Below are positions 11,221 to 25,600 of a stretch of 64,000 nt of DNA, one piece after another. Position numbers and translations under genes: made by a program. Each line of letters starts with the position of its first letter. The first letter of the stretch is position 1. A model generated the notes under the pieces. It did no database searches. It was not told where the DNA came from and saw only the letters and a program-made list of their open reading frames with translations. Location: positions 31,746-95,745 of the forward strand of contig UZAN01039476.1 of the NCBI GenBank assembly GCA_900618425.1. Direction: 5' to 3'. This stretch comes from Echinostoma caproni (lineage: Eukaryota > Platyhelminthes > Trematoda > Plagiorchiida > Echinostomatidae).

Positions 11221-13858
11221 GGTAGAAGAGTCATGTGTAAATTAGGCAGAGTCATTCTTATCTAAGAAAAATCACTTGGCTTTAAGTAGTAAGTACTCGC
11301 ATTTGCTGGTGCTAGAGTACAACCTGCTGTAGTCTTTGTTGTGAGTAACGATAATCTTGCCAGACCACCCGTTTAAAAGAATCATCCCGGTGGATATGAC
11401 TAAATGAAAAAATGTCGGAAACTGATTCAGAAAGTTCCTCAACCCATTCCTTCAACATTTTTGGCGTAATACAATTTGGGTCATGAGTAATTTCAGCGTT
11501 AAGGTTTTTCAGATCTCAGTAAAGTCAAAGATTTGCACATCAGCAAATATTCTCTATTAGAGGAAGGAGCTTACCACCCCCGGATAAAACAGCAAATCGA
11601 CAATGGAAATCGTCAAGTCCGGACGGTGGTGTTTTCGTGTACCATAAAGCTGTTTTCAGGCCACACGTACTGTTAATGAATGTACGAATAAATAGGGTAA
11701 TCCACGACGACACTTTATGTTGGTGCCCGCTTCACAAAAGCACTTGACTCTAACTGCGAAACCACTTTCTGTATTAGTGAGCACGGATTTCCGCCTAACT
11801 GTATAAACACGCTGGGTCATGTTTCAACCTACGCAAAACGTGTGGCGCGCTTCGCTTTGCTACTGAAATAGCAGGGATTAATCGTCACATAAGCACGTTT
11901 TCGGTTCGCGCGAGTTACATGATTCGTTCTGTGGACTAGCCATTGCGTGGAACACTTTCTCAACCACCTTTTCCGGCGACCAACCTGATCAAGCATGTAA
12001 TCAGTCGACGGAAACAGTGATGACCAACGGAAGTTGAAGCTCAACTTATTCTCTCCTTCCTGTTTAAGGCTGGAGTGTGGAACTTTGGGTGAAGAATCCG
12101 ATTTTCACAGGCTCAAGCCTTTCTAACAAGAACCTCGTGAAAAAATAAGTCAATCCAGCACTTTTCAAAGAATGAAGATTAATCGATTCTTAAAAAGTAG
12201 ATCCGTATAAAAATAATAATATCATGATAACTGGGGTGAAAACTAATGTGTTTTCACTACTTACGTTCACGGTAATTCGTAGGTTCCTCTAACATAGTGC
12301 AAATTTTAGACGTCACAATGCAAGCTTCATACATGAAACTATCTCTGGGTTGCTCAAGCGTCAAATCGACTAAGGTAGATTACGACATTCATGACATTTA
12401 AAAAGGCTTAAAGGAGCGTGTCGAAATTTTAAAGGTCCCCATCAAATATGTAGAGGTTTCGTTTGAGACCAGTGGATAAAGTCAAGAGCTTTCCATTATA
12501 TGTTCTTATCTGGGCCGTATCTTATCAAAGTATTCGTGAGAAGTTAACCATGTTATTATTTCACTGACGTTCTCCTTCTTTGTTTTATGTTTTTACGCTA
12601 TGTCCTTGAAAGAATCTAAAAATAACAAGATTCTTACTGGATGACTGATCATAAGTCAACTTATCCGCTTAAAAGAATATATTTACCATTCAGCAATCGT
12701 TCTACAAGCATTGCTTTACAGTGTGCCAATTGGACTGTTCATTAACAATCTTCCGATTCTAAGTTGCACGACCTGTTTGACTATCACGAAGTTTCAGTTC
12801 GAGGTTGTTCCCCGTCGTGAGCTCTCTCCATTCTGTCATCACTGAACTAAAAAAATCGTTAAACTGTGGGATTCTTCATTTTAGCTGGATCAGGCCTATA
12901 GCATGATTATACGGGTGCATACAAAGGAGACACGATGGTGCACGGTCCAGTTTTATTGATTTGTGTTTTTGGAATCGCGGTTTGGTATTATGGCAGACAT
13001 GATGTAAAGATTGAAGAAGAAGAACTGTGCCATAGTTACAGGGTTCTTTCTCTTCAGCTCTCAAAATCCAACCAACCACATATTATTCGCGAAACACACG
13101 AATTTGTATACTAATAGAACAATTGATAACTAGTAGTATCACAACAATCACATTTAGTTCCTGCACTCTCTTTGCGCAAGTGGAATTTAGTCGAATTGAA
13201 GAATAATTCCCTTTACTGCCATCATTTATCGCACTCATTTAGCGTGTTGTGATCTGCTCAGCCCCACCTGTCTTACATGACTCATTTACGGTTTGCCTCA
13301 ATTTCTGGTGCAGCAGTTTATTGTCGATCTGTCAGCTTGTGCTCACGTGTTGATCGATGAATTTCATTTATGACCTCCTGGATGGAGTAGGTAAATGTTT
13401 TCTGTAATTACGGGCACCAGGATTGAGGAAAATCATGTAACTTACTATGGAAATAATGATCCATCAGGGCTTTATAAGCCACTAGTGCCGACTCAGTCAA
13501 CGCATTCAAACTCGCTAGTACAAAGCAGGGTGATTTGCTTATTGACGTTGGAAACTGTCAACTGTTTGTTTTTGAATTGTGTGAAATAAATGTTTCCTGA
13601 TAAGTGAACTCCGTTTGGTTTTACTTTTGGGAATCTAGAGCAAAACACAATTTGGCGAATGAGGATTCTATTGAGGAGGAAAATGTCCTCCAAGTGATGT
13701 GTTAGGGATAGAAGAAATCAATTTGGCATGTTACAATTTAAGTATTCATTCAGCTGGTTTGTGCAAAGTAATTGCTGCTGCATAGAGAGAGATATTTTCA
13801 CAAACTGGCGAAACGTTTCTTATTAAACGGTTGCTTGTAAATATCATGTATTCCATTT
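11221..13858. other. Stretch without recognised genes
   Basis: Short frames only (up to about 70 codons). A run at 11.2-11.6 kb next to the non-LTR tail may be the rest of that element, decayed beyond recognition, but I could not place RT motifs in it. Confidence 0.45.
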
Positions 13859-15330
13859 CGCCTGTTCGCCGAGCTTGGCAATTTGTTTGCAAACGTTTCA
13901 TCACCAGCCTAGGTGACAGCATCAGTGCTTGTGAAGTGGCAGTGTTCAGCCTGTGCCCGTTCGTTTATATACGCGTTCTTCTCCACCGGCTATTTTCGTC
14001 CCCTGTTCTCACTGTGTTCGACTCGGTCCGCCGTTGAACTGTTGCCAGCGGGTGGGGGTGGGAGAGGAGGAAGTTGTCCTTTCGTCCCGATTGCGGTTTC
14101 CGTCCGTTCTCGGGTCACGGCGTGACCTTTGTTGCGTCATTTGGCCCTTCAGCTGCATTGGCGTGTACACGTGATCCAGTTCGATGTGCCTGTTTATTGA
14201 GTTGGTTGAAGAGTGCCAGGCCTCGATAGTGGGTCATGCCTCCTGGCTGCCGATTGGTGGGTGATTACTTTTGAAGTTTGAAGTTGACTTCGAATCAGTG
14301 AGAATTATCGACCGGTCAAAACACGCCAGAGAATTTCTCGAATTCAGTTCACCCGAGCTACGAGAACCGATTTTCAATATTTTGTGAATAGTTATAAAAT
14401 ATAAAACAATGTTAGCCCTTTGAGACACACTGGTCAAGCAGAACCAATGTGTCAAATCATGGAATCTATCCTGGAAATAAATGAGAATCTTGATTCTACT
14501 TCACCAAAGAATTTGTAATCACCGCTTTTCTGACCTTATGCTATCTGTAACCAGTCGGCAAATCATAGCCTAAATCTGAATAGGATACGATTCCAGAATG
14601 GCTAACGTCTGATGGTTTATTCCAAACAGATCGGTGAAATAACTCGGGCTATTTAGTAAAATACATTGATTCACACTTCCAGGAGAATGAAACCCAATAT
14701 TTATCGTACCAGCTGTGAACAAATTGCCCATGATCGCGGGATCCAACCCAGTTGCTATCAGGTTTATGGTTTGTCATCTGGTACTTGTTGCGTACTGTGC
14801 ATCCACAAGATTTTTTTATTCACTTTTCCAAATGCGGTACATGATGGGATAGTAGTTTACCGACACAATTCAATCTTGTGAAGGTCCACTCTACTCCACT
14901 ACCCGAGCATGAAAGAGCGTGTATACTATCTCTCCCATCCAAGCACACACAAACACAATCATGTTTTTTACAGACCACTTCATGTTGTTCACTCAGTCGG
15001 TTTCTATGTTTCTCCGTTGAATGGTTCCGGTACACATGGCGATAAAATGATTTTCCCGCACTCCTCCCAAAGATTTGTGATAATTCCACCCCACCCCAGC
15101 CCTTTCCTCCACTCTTTCCGTTCAGTCCCCACGCCGCCTTTATTCCGCAACGTTTAACCGATTTTATCGACGGGGTGCATGCGGTGCATGCAATCGATCG
15201 GCTTTGCACAATGCTTGTGTGTGTGTGGTTACTATAGCCATTATGCAGGTGGCTATCCGCTCGTGTGTGTCGCCGTATCCGAAGTGGTTTGCATCATTTC
15301 ACTGCATTTGGTGGTCTACCACTTAGAGCG
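13859..15330. other. Relatively GC-rich island, probably repeat-derived
   Basis: Base composition is visibly richer in G and C than the surroundings, with several overlapping open frames on both strands (for example plus 13831-14037, 13913-14125 and 13953-14174, and minus 15209-14820). No frame has a domain I recognise. The overlap of open frames is what higher GC alone would give, since stop codons are AT-rich. An old transposon or an unrecognised promoter/first-exon region are both possible. The sequence does not decide between them. Confidence 0.35.
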
Positions 15331-18279
15331 AGTGTGTGGAAAGGAGGACCATGTCCAAACGGGACCAGTATGTGTTAGACGTGCACGGGAGATACCTATA
15401 GTCAGAAGTAGATATTGTAAGCGGCATGAGACCCACCTATTTTTTCTCTCTCGCTGCATTCGACTGATAATGGTCAGTGTGCGGGTTACGTTCAACACTG
15501 ATGATTCATAATACACGAAAAGAGGTCATTCACTCCAGAATAGTTTGCACCGAATCCCTCGAGTTCTCTCACCTTCCGTTCCATCTAGCGTAGCGTACAA
15601 CCTGTTCAAAACAAGAGCATTTTATAATCGCAATGTGGTGTTTAAAAATATCTGAATGTTAAATACCGTATATTGTATTGCTCCTTTAGAAACATCTATG
15701 TTATCCATGGAAGCACACGGCAATGAGCGATGTTACGGTCCATCTGCACGGAATCCGCTTATTTCAAGTACTTCGAATAACACGCGTCACGTGCTCTGAA
15801 ACGGTACGATTCTACCGTCTGAAATGCGACAAATAACCGCATCTGGGTTAGAAATGGCATGGCAATTATAAAATCTAAAAAAAATAATTTATTTTTTAAT
15901 CCTACAGAAATGAGTCCCAGCAAACCTATTCACAATGAAAAGAAAGTACAACTTGCGTCCATTTCATTCACTCTATATTTATTTCTCACTTTATGACAAT
16001 AAGAGACAACTACACATGCAGTTCGATACAAGGGGGGGGGGTCCCAGAGTGCCATCTGCTTTAGTGACTGAATTGTTATCACTGGTTGGGAGTGAAGATG
16101 AATACGGGTCATTCTATAAACAGTATGGCTGTGGGACAGGAGAAGCGGCAATTCTTGAGGGACCAAAGGAAAATCAACAAAAGCAATTGTGTGGATTGTG
16201 TACTGCATGTGAGCCAGAACCTGAAAGGTCCCATCCATCGTGAATCAAAAAAGAAGTTTCGGTATTAGGAAGTACAACCAAGAGGCCGTCCCTGATAAAA
16301 AAAAACTCGACTCTCTCTTAATTTCAAATCGAAGATCGCTAAGCCGTTTATATCTATGAATATGGATTCCATCTCTCATTTACTCCTTTCTGTTAACAAC
16401 ATTTACGTGCTTATTCGAGTTCTGATACATTGGTGATACGTCTGATGGCATCATTTAGGTTGTTTGATCTAGGAGAACGTGAGATATTGAGAAATCGATC
16501 ATTTAGAATTCAGAGCCGGGGTTTTCAAAATTCGGTCGTGCTATACATGTACTCCAGTGGATAATTTATCAACGTTTATGTCAAACATTGGAGGTATTGA
16601 TTAGAATTAAATTTATTTTATAATTTTTATGATTTCCTACGTTCTGTAATCATTCAAGAATTTAAAGCATTTTCGTGCAAGAGCAGTAGTAGTCTTTATC
16701 AGTTTAGTCATCCAGTTAAAAATAGATACAAAAGTTCCGAACGTCCTGGTCAGGTTTTATCAAGAAGCACCAAACAGGCCGGCAGGAAGGTTTGCGAAAT
16801 TTGACACATCAGAAAATGTCCATCCGCACAATTTTCTCATCCAAAGTACGATCATCAATGAATCCAATAAATCGACAAGGATGAAAAATATCATGCATTA
16901 TGAAATCAATGACTCCTTGGTTTAGCTGGAATTATTTGGTACACAATGGTTGGATAGAAACTGTTAACTACGAAATTGTGGTACTGGTGGTACTGGTGAA
17001 ATCACCTACGTCAAATCTTCCTGATCGACGTCTACAGTATAGGTCACATCTCATGTATTTCGGTTGAATGTAAACCCAATTTGTTTAGTAAACACGGCTA
17101 TACCCTAGCATCAGACATTTACATAGTGCCCTCCGGTACAACTTATGATGTACAGATATTTGCTGATTTATTTATATCCGAAGGGTCCAACTGCGCTGAA
17201 TGCTCCCGTTTTATCGTGAGTGGTGATTTTACCTTGTAAAAAAACAGTGATCGACATGGGTTAATTTTAGATTTAAGCATAAGCAAATAATACAAAGCAA
17301 GATGAGATAGAGAAGGTGGAAGTTGTAGTGACTGACAGAGAACAGAAAACTCCCCTGGAAGAAAAAGTTGGAACTTGAAATCACTTTGTATGCCAAAGTT
17401 GGATGGATTACGCTTCAGGGAAATTCTGGGTTTCATATTCTGAAACGGATCTACAGGGGATGAAAATAGCAACAGTTCATGTGCTGAATCAATATTTCAG
17501 TGCAAAAGGTGATTATCCGCAAGTTACCTCCTTGCCTAAGCTTGACTTTCGATTGCAAGTGCCTACTGATTTTATACCAGTACTGTCTGGTGCTAATTTG
17601 AAACGTAACGAGGGATAAACTATTTGGAAAGCTTATAGTAATGAACAACACCTGGAAACGCAAAAGCAGTTTTGTAAAAGTGAAGCCAAACTATGAATAA
17701 AAGGATTGAATAGACAAAACGAAATTGAATTCGACGGAACATTGATCATCCTGGTTATGATAATCAGAAAAGAAAAACAAACCCGACACTGACCGAATGA
17801 TTTCATGGCGATGATGTAAACCGTGTGTTTCAACTCGGACGATGAAGAAGGTATATGCATTCATGACAGGAAGTCATCGTTGAAGTGGTCACAGATTCTT
17901 GGGTACAAGTCTTTCACTCAAAAAATCCATTAACAGGTTGTGCGTCATATGAAACCTGCTCAATCACAGCTCTCACAGCATGAGATATACTTTCCAAAAC
18001 AAAGTGATCAGTTTTCACGTTGCTTGGTTAGGATTTGTCATGAAAGCAATATGAAAGCACTCAAAGCGACATATAAATAAACTAGATGATCGTAACTTTA
18101 CATTATTTAACAATTTCATCGTTTCTCCTGAATAATATCGCCCGACTCAGAGCTAGCTGATGGATCAACCTCTGAGAACATTGTGGGAATATAATCAATA
18201 TGCTGGTGGGATTCTGTCTTGCATTTTGCTTCAGATACAAAAATAACTTTTATCGTCTTTCATTGTACAGATTGGCTTG
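15331..18279. other. Stretch without recognised genes
   Basis: Frames up to about 110 codons lie on both strands, without motifs. A 10-base G run sits at 16032-16041. Sequence at 17.1-17.9 kb lies directly 3' of the decayed non-LTR element on its coding strand and could be its continuation, but I could not align it to RT motifs. Confidence 0.45.
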
Positions 18280-19208
18280 AATCGGACAGTGTGTACTCAC
18301 TACAAGTAGCAAATATTGACTCAGCAACAGACTCATGCTGGGACACGTAAACATTGACACTCCAGAAACACCTCTTTTTCTGGATATTGACGATCGTTGT
18401 ACATGATTTTATTGTTAGTTTCATGTCCATGCGGACACTGGGGTCAAATAAAGGGTGGCAATCGGTTCTCAATCTGAGGCTTTGTGTTTGGAATGAAGAC
18501 AATTACTTTTTGGGTACTTACGTTCCAACCGTCCGGAATACAGTGCAGAGTAATGCTCAGGTTAGGGACATTGCACATCCTCTGGAAACCATAGGTGGCA
18601 ATGGAGCAAGACGGCGTGCTTTATTAGACTGCAGACTGGTGAAGGTTTTGAAAACTCTTGTTTGGTCCGTAATTAAATTACGGAGAGGGAAAACTGCTGT
18701 GCATGGAACACGAGTATCTGCTGTAGCATTAGTGAATTGACGATTGAGATCGTTCACGTTGGTAGACGGCAGATTCTCAATTTATTTGAGACCACAGAGC
18801 AGAGAGAAAACTTTTCATGATTTGCGACAATTCCTTTTGACCAACAATGTGCGCTCATAAGCGAATCCTATTCTCCGCAGCCCGGCCTTAATTACTTTTC
18901 GAGAAGTCTATCATCAAGGAGTGCTTGTTGGGTTTGAAAGCGTGTTCTTTTGGGAGACGTAGTTGTCTCTGTGTACGAGATAGTTGAGAATTGAATTTAT
19001 TGTAGAAAAGGAATGATAGTTTTAATGTTGTATTAGCATCGGTGCCGATAAAGTAACGGCTAGGCACATTAAATAGGTTCAGCTCGATAACGAAACACTG
19101 ATTGAGACACGTCTGGAGTCTGGTCGGAAATGTAACAACGTTCGATAGTCCGAAAGCAGTCATGAAAGTGACATCAAACGTATCGGTGGAACAAAAGCAG
19201 GAATACAA
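18280..19208 (-). mobile_element. Decayed non-LTR retrotransposon (endonuclease end plus reverse-transcriptase start)
   Basis: Three minus-strand pieces appear in the correct order. At 19208-18888 a frame contains FGLSNVVTFPTRLQT, followed later by SRYFIGTDANTTL. These resemble the LxQVVxxPTR and SDH blocks at the end of the APE-type endonuclease domain, with the catalytic SDH degraded to TDA. At 18757-18557 a frame reads LRNLITDQTRVFKTFTSLQS, then NKARRLAPLPPMVSRGCA, matching the linker where a typical element reads L-x-x-x-K-A-x-G-P-D-x-L-P-P-x-V-L-K-x-C-A. Below 18557, in a shifted frame, come NLSITLHCIPDGWNVST, ENRLPPFI, NKIMYNDRQYPEKEVFLECQ. These correspond to the FNLSLxxGxxPxxWK, NYRPISL and FLxxxQxGFR motifs of the RT. 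Stops interrupt it. The palm catalytic motif was not found. A CR1/Jockey-like clade is most likely. Confidence 0.75.
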
Positions 19209-19489
19209 ACCTTGCCCAAAATAATGATCTGTTAGCTACTGCGCTGTTAAGATCTAATTGTGTATAGAGAGACTTACTGATGGAAATAGTGGCGAATACA
19301 TGAAAGCCGATTTACATGAATCGTCATTTATGTATTGGATAACACCTCTACTTTGATTGTGAACCGGAGTACGTCAATGAACTCCAAAGCTAAGGAGGTT
19401 GTTGGTTTTGAAATCCTTGTCCTTAATCTCATTGTGGTGTCAGCTCTCCTGAAACACTAAGACACCGTTCTTTGAATATTGACATCCTA

Positions 19490-19670
19490 GACTGTGTTGG
19501 CCAAGTGGTTAGGTCACCAGATTCTAACCCGGAAATTGCAGGTTCAAACCGCTGCACCGCCGCCCTTCTTCTGCATTTCTGTAATTTCCCAGGCAGCCTT
19601 TGTATGGCCGCAGCCCACTTCCTAAATGTTGACTGTACATTGGTATATTCACTAAATAAACAAGGAAGTG
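19490..19670 (+). mobile_element. tRNA-derived SINE, family B (copy 1)
   Basis: The plus strand begins TGTTGGCCAAGTGGTTAGGTCACC (A-box-like) and has GCAGGTTCAAACCGCTGCACC (B box) about 30 bases later. It then continues with a body containing TTTCCCAGGCAGCCTTTGTATGG and a tail reading GACTGTACATTGGTATATTC followed by an A-rich ACTAAATAAACAAGGAAGTG. The same order and near-identical body and tail occur at 50032-50213, so this is a dispersed family. The body after the tRNA head is too long for a tRNA gene. Confidence 0.85.
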
Positions 19671-22600
19671 GAATGAAATTTATTTATCATTTGTCTTCTT
19701 ATTAGATCTCTTATTTCTATCATATTACGAAGCAGAGATCGCACATTACTACCGCTGACTGCCGGAATGCTGATATCTAGCACGGAGCGTTTGCGTAGTG
19801 CAACCTGCCATATAACTGAGTATTTTTTGAATTTATGTAGATTTGTCAATCGCTGTTACCAATCGATATGCCATAAGAGCGTAAAATCCAGTAACCAAAA
19901 ATCAGAATAAACAAATATCAACAAACTTAGTATCGGGGTTAAGCTGAACTCTCCCCTGAGAATTTTCATGGTTTGGATTTGAGATGGATTGGGGTCAGCC
20001 ACTAATGTGAGAACGTATCAGCGGTTTCTCGATGGTCCTGGATGCGCAGTCCTGATATTTGCATCCTATCTATTGGCATTCATGTAACGCTGATTCAGGA
20101 CAAGTGACTAGACTGATGACGAACTCAATAAATACCGCACGTTTCTTCCTTTTAAAATTTACGTTTGGCAGGCTTGCGCTGCTTACAACCGTCTTTGAAC
20201 TGGGATCGTTGGAATATGGTTAATGGGACCTGGTTTACTGATGGTTGTGGCGAATAAAAAAACAGTAAATTACTCAATAAGAGAGTTATCGGTAGTAGTC
20301 ACTTTTAAAATTTCCTAGTGTAAAATTGCGGATTAATCAACAGGAAAATTGAAAATTAAAATTAGGAAATCTGTCAACGGCTCATTCAATAGCGTGAGAA
20401 CATTCACATTTTACAAAACTAAATTTTAAGCGTACAGCCCTTCAGGATATGATATGCTTATGTAATTCTTTTCCCACTGGGCGATAAATGAATAATTTGA
20501 TAGAAGTTACTCAAATTATCGTTGCGTTTTGGCCTCGTTAGGCGTCATAACCGACGGAAAACACGTTTGTGGTGTTTTGCCATAAACAGCTAATCTGCCT
20601 TCGGTCAGGGCCAACAATCGATCAGGTCACATACATCATACACGCGATGAAGTTGTTACCTCTGGCCGAATTCTTTGTTTATTCACACATACCAGCTAGG
20701 TGTATAAATGAGGTCAACAATCATATCCATACAAACACCTGCACGTGCTCGAGACTGCCCGAATCTCGATGGGTGATTTTCGTTCCCAAGTTTGGTGTTC
20801 TTTTTATGATAACACTGGCTAAGGTCAACCACGGGGCTGGGATGAATGTATCTGACACAGTAATTCAGGTCAGATTGCACATGAGTTTTCGCGATCACCC
20901 GGAAACAAAATCAGTTAGCGATTGCGGATAGCGAGCGGGTGGGGAGGTAGGGCAGGTCGATTTATGGGTATCCATTGGAATGCGAACGAACTATAGACAT
21001 GATCAGAGGTATAGGTGGCTTGTGTACTGTCATTACGAATAGATGGATTCGAAAGCTTACAAACGAATACATACATACCCACACACAAAAACAAGTGCAA
21101 TGATCTCATTTCATTCACATCTTTAAAAACAGGTCGAACACAGAGTCTTGTTTAAGTGATTGAGATTTGTTACTTTGGTTTGTCAGGTCTTATCATCGAC
21201 TCTCGTCAAAGCTTCTGAAATGTGTTCGTAAGCGCTTCTTTCCGTAATCCGTTTTACAGTTGCATTCAAACCAGAGGGGTAGTAGGATTTGGTAATAATC
21301 CCGTTTAGACAGTAAATAATGAATTACTTAATTCCTTAAAAAAATAATTATTCCGATCATCTCTGTCGGAACTGTGAAATTGACGGACGTGTTGAGAACT
21401 GACTGGCGCGTCTGACTTTCGCTGGCGAAGCAAATACTATTTGTTTCCGATTAACTGGCTTCAAAATGAACACTCATTTCAGATTCAGATAGAGATCAAT
21501 TGAATGATGGCAACCAGCTGGTAAGTTATTTATAAGCTCACAGCTGAAACGTGGAGCGTCATTAACTATTCTTGGTGAGCATACATGTGAGGCGTGATAA
21601 TACATTGTTCCGGAATAAACGATTCCTTCCCTCATTATTTTTTCCCACTGGGACGCAGTATTCATCTCATGGAAATTTTCCAACCAGAGGGAATATTCGA
21701 ATCAACTGGGGTTGGTTTCAGATCGCTCATTTGTGTTTCCGTTCTGTTGAGCACACAGCAATAATTGATTTACTCACGTGCCAACATCGTTATTCCTTCG
21801 TATGTTTCACTCTAATCCAATGTAGTTCCCTTTTTGGTAATCAAAAATCTGGTGGTTTTCCTTCATTCTCAATGTAAAACGCTATTCAACATGGGAATAA
21901 ATCGGCCAATAAAGTATCAGACGATCATCCTGTGTATGTTTTAAGAAGCAATAACGTGGAATCTGAACAACCAGGAAACTTAATCATTATTTAGAACTGT
22001 TCCCAAAATATATCTTCGCAGTTATGACAGGATCAGGATACTTTCACCAAAGCCATGTTTATATTTCGACCTGTTTATTTGGTTTTATGATATATTGAAA
22101 CATTGGGTCCCCTTGATCCAATTCGCCAAAACCGAAAGAAGACAAATACTGCGAGATGTTAACGTTTCGTGTAACCTCTTCAGTCGCTACAACGTAAAAC
22201 AATCTGGTATTTATGCAAGCAAGTTTTGATAACTACAGTAGTGGTAAAACGGACAATAGTCAGGGAAGCGGGTAAGGGGGTGGGGTGGGAAATCAGGTCC
22301 ATGGCAGTCTGACTGATTGAGTAAGAAACTTTTGTGCACATAATATTGGGTTACGTAACTTGATTAGCATCGCCTTGCTAGTATATTGATTGAGACATCA
22401 ATGGATACCGAAATAAGGACTAAACTAAAACGATTAACAAACAAAGTTTGTAAGAGGTTATAACATGCCAGCGATTGTTTGGCCTTAATCATTCGAAGAA
22501 ACTAAAAGAATGGTTAACATAGCTCCATACAGATCCAGAATGTGCCTGATTGGTTCCCGACCAGCCAAGAAAATGCAGCAAACGTACATGGCTTTTTTTC

Positions 22601-25600
22601 TCCTGGAAAAACTAGACATTAGGAGAATGTCTTTGACGGCTTGATATCTATCCACCACTCCATGTAGCTTTCTTAAAAATACAGTTTTTATTTTTTCGCT
22701 CCCATAAGAGTGCTAAATGAACTAATATGATTTATTGACTTCCCCAAAAAGTTTTTGCACCTCCAAAATGTTTCTTGAAACCCTCTTAGAAAGTAAACCT
22801 TTTTGAGGACGGGGGTTAATGCGATTGATTATAAGTTGTTTTTTGCATGCCGTACCAACATCCAACACGGCATTCTTGTTGAGACGTGGCTGATGTGCAC
22901 TGCAATATAAATTTAAACCCAGTTCTAATTAAATTGTAGGGTGATTCAACGATTTCTGTAGTTTGTCTATCTAGCTAGCATTACTCTAAAAACGAGAAAA
23001 ACATTATGTAAATAAGCATCAACTTGTGAGAGAGTCTAACAACCCGGTCAACGCAAATAGTCTTATTTAGACAGGAATAGAAGCATCCGAACATTTTTGA
23101 CTATCTTACCAAAATTTTTAATATGGATTGATGGGCTTAGTTTTATTCAAAGCACATGCACAGATATCTCCCCTGTATTTACTTCATCTCAGGTTGCGGC
23201 TATTGGTATTTGTCAACCACGTGATAGTTGTTGCATGGTGCTTGCGTACTATCCAAAAATAAATTGATTCTGTATGGGAAACTGTTTTGTAATCATCCTT
23301 TCCATGATAAACATACGATCTAGTCAACAATTGATTGAAGAATAACCTTCGGAGAAAATACCAAACCCGAATCAGTACAAACTTGAAAAAGAACTTTAAA
23401 AGTTCTTGTGAACGCTGCGGCTGCATTTTTTCCAATGTTCACGTTGCGTTTCATTTTCATAAAAACACTCTACTATAAATCATTGCGAAAAACAATGAAT
23501 TCCAGGGTGCCTAGTTTTTCGGCTATGCTTTCACCAAACAGCTACAATCAACCTCATTCGACCATATGAACTGGAATGTTAATTGGGACCTTTTGTTGTA
23601 GGCACACCACGTTGTCTTCGAATCCAGTGATGGGGCAGTTTCAGGATTGTGGAGAAATTCAAATGCTTCATGTTAGTATTCAACACTGAATGGCATTCAG
23701 TTTTGCGGAGTGATACAAACGGTATGGATGTATGTATGCTTCGCAAGGCCAGTGTAACGGGTTTTTTGCGGTAAAATTATTGTTCTAGTTAATAAGAGCT
23801 GTATTTTCATTGTATTGGTATTGCGAAATGCACCCTGAGGATATAGTACAACTTTGTAACTTCTTGTGTTCCTCGACCGGACTAATGGTGAAGCATTTTA
23901 TCTTGTTCTTCAGGTTCACTTACGTCTCTTCGAGAGTTAATTGAGTAACTAAGGCTGGTTCGCTTGATTTCACTGCTTTCATTATTTTTATTTTATACTG
24001 TTGTACATAGAATGATGAAAGTGATGAAACCCGTAAGGTACGTGAGTTTTCTTTCTCTTATGAGGATTCGGCAGCAAAGCATTGACACTTATCTTGGCTG
24101 CCAACACATATTACTCAATAAGATACATGCAGTGATACAGTGCAATTTAAATAATACACATTTATTTATTAAAAATTGTCTTTTGCTATTTGTCGCTGAA
24201 ATTAGAAACCTTCAAAATCTGCGTCCCCTGAACGAACGCACTTTAAAATGTAATTTTCGATTCCTGCCGTCCGTCTGTTATTAAGATAATTTTTTTTGTT
24301 CATTTTCGTAGTAACTGAAGAGGGATTGGAGCCTTCTTAAGGATAGAAATTTGCTCGTCATTAGATTTTGGTTTCTGGCGTTTTTATTTTTTCCTGCGGT
24401 ATTTTTCATCACTTTTTTCGCTGGGGGCAAATGTGTTTTCTTCCCTCTCGCGTTGGACCACGCTGGGTAAGTTTATTCGTTGGATACATTAACTGAAAAA
24501 TGCCTCACTTTTTCATTCGTGGATCGTTGGTGTTACGGAACACTGGTTTGCTTTAGATATCATATCGCCTGACTAAAGTTTGCTTCACGGAAATCAATCG
24601 ATTTCATAAGTCTTGGTGGGAAACACCAGTCACAGTAATTATTCATACATGTGATACGAATGAAGTATGTGTATGTTGCGGTTTTTAGCAGTTTACTATA
24701 GAAAGTATCGTTATTAACACACACACACACACACAGCGTTTTTCGCTCGATCAACTCGATATAACAAGTACGTGTGACCTTGATATGATACCCGTAAATT
24801 ACACTTCATGTAAACGGATGAGATGGACAATTCGGTGACCCTGTTTACACAGCAAGTGTGTATCTCAGCCAACAGTTCGCCATGACAACGGATCCAATTA
24901 ACCAAATTCGCCACAGGACAACCTGCTATGCACGTCTGGCAACTAAAGACTATGCGAATCGTGCATGTGTGTGTGTGCATAATTTCATTGTTGACCTAAA
25001 ATTAATCATCCGGTTATCAATAGACCAGGTGAAAACCAATCATGATTTGCCACTTTGACGATTACCGAGGATTTTATGCTACTCATGTCGCCGTTTAAAG
25101 CATATATGGGTTTTGTGGCTGCAGGAGGCAGCCACTAACGGAGTTATGTTGCATTCCCATTTGTGTAAACTTACTTCAAAATTCTACCCAAAGTTTGACT
25201 CTGTCATTCGCGCTTTGGTAACCAATTCTCACCCTAGAATGCTTACAATTGAAGAAATAGTGGACGTGCGTTGCTACGGTTGATGACTAACCGCATGATG
25301 CCAATGATGCCAACCGTGGTGATGGCTCGTAGACTGACCATGCTATCATATTCACGGTGGAACTTAAAGGGTATCACTAGGTTCAGATGTAGTAGGTCAG
25401 TGCTAACTCATCAGTCGCTTTCAACCAGTGACGATTCAGGTGATCAGGTGTTTACTGGCGATCCGAAAACACATCTTCAGTTCTATCAACTTGATCAAAT
25501 GTCTTGTACGTATATCATATCATGTGCACCACTATAACCCACCAACTACTACAACCACTACTTTATTTCAAATACCGTTTTACATGTGGACATGTATCTG

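Noticed and set aside
15935..16268. Plus-strand frames of about 100 codons
   Set aside because: No motif, no splice support and opposed by an equally long minus-strand frame.
18354..18740. 128-codon plus-strand frame
   Set aside because: It is opposite the decayed RT region, whose minus-strand motifs explain the open sequence better.
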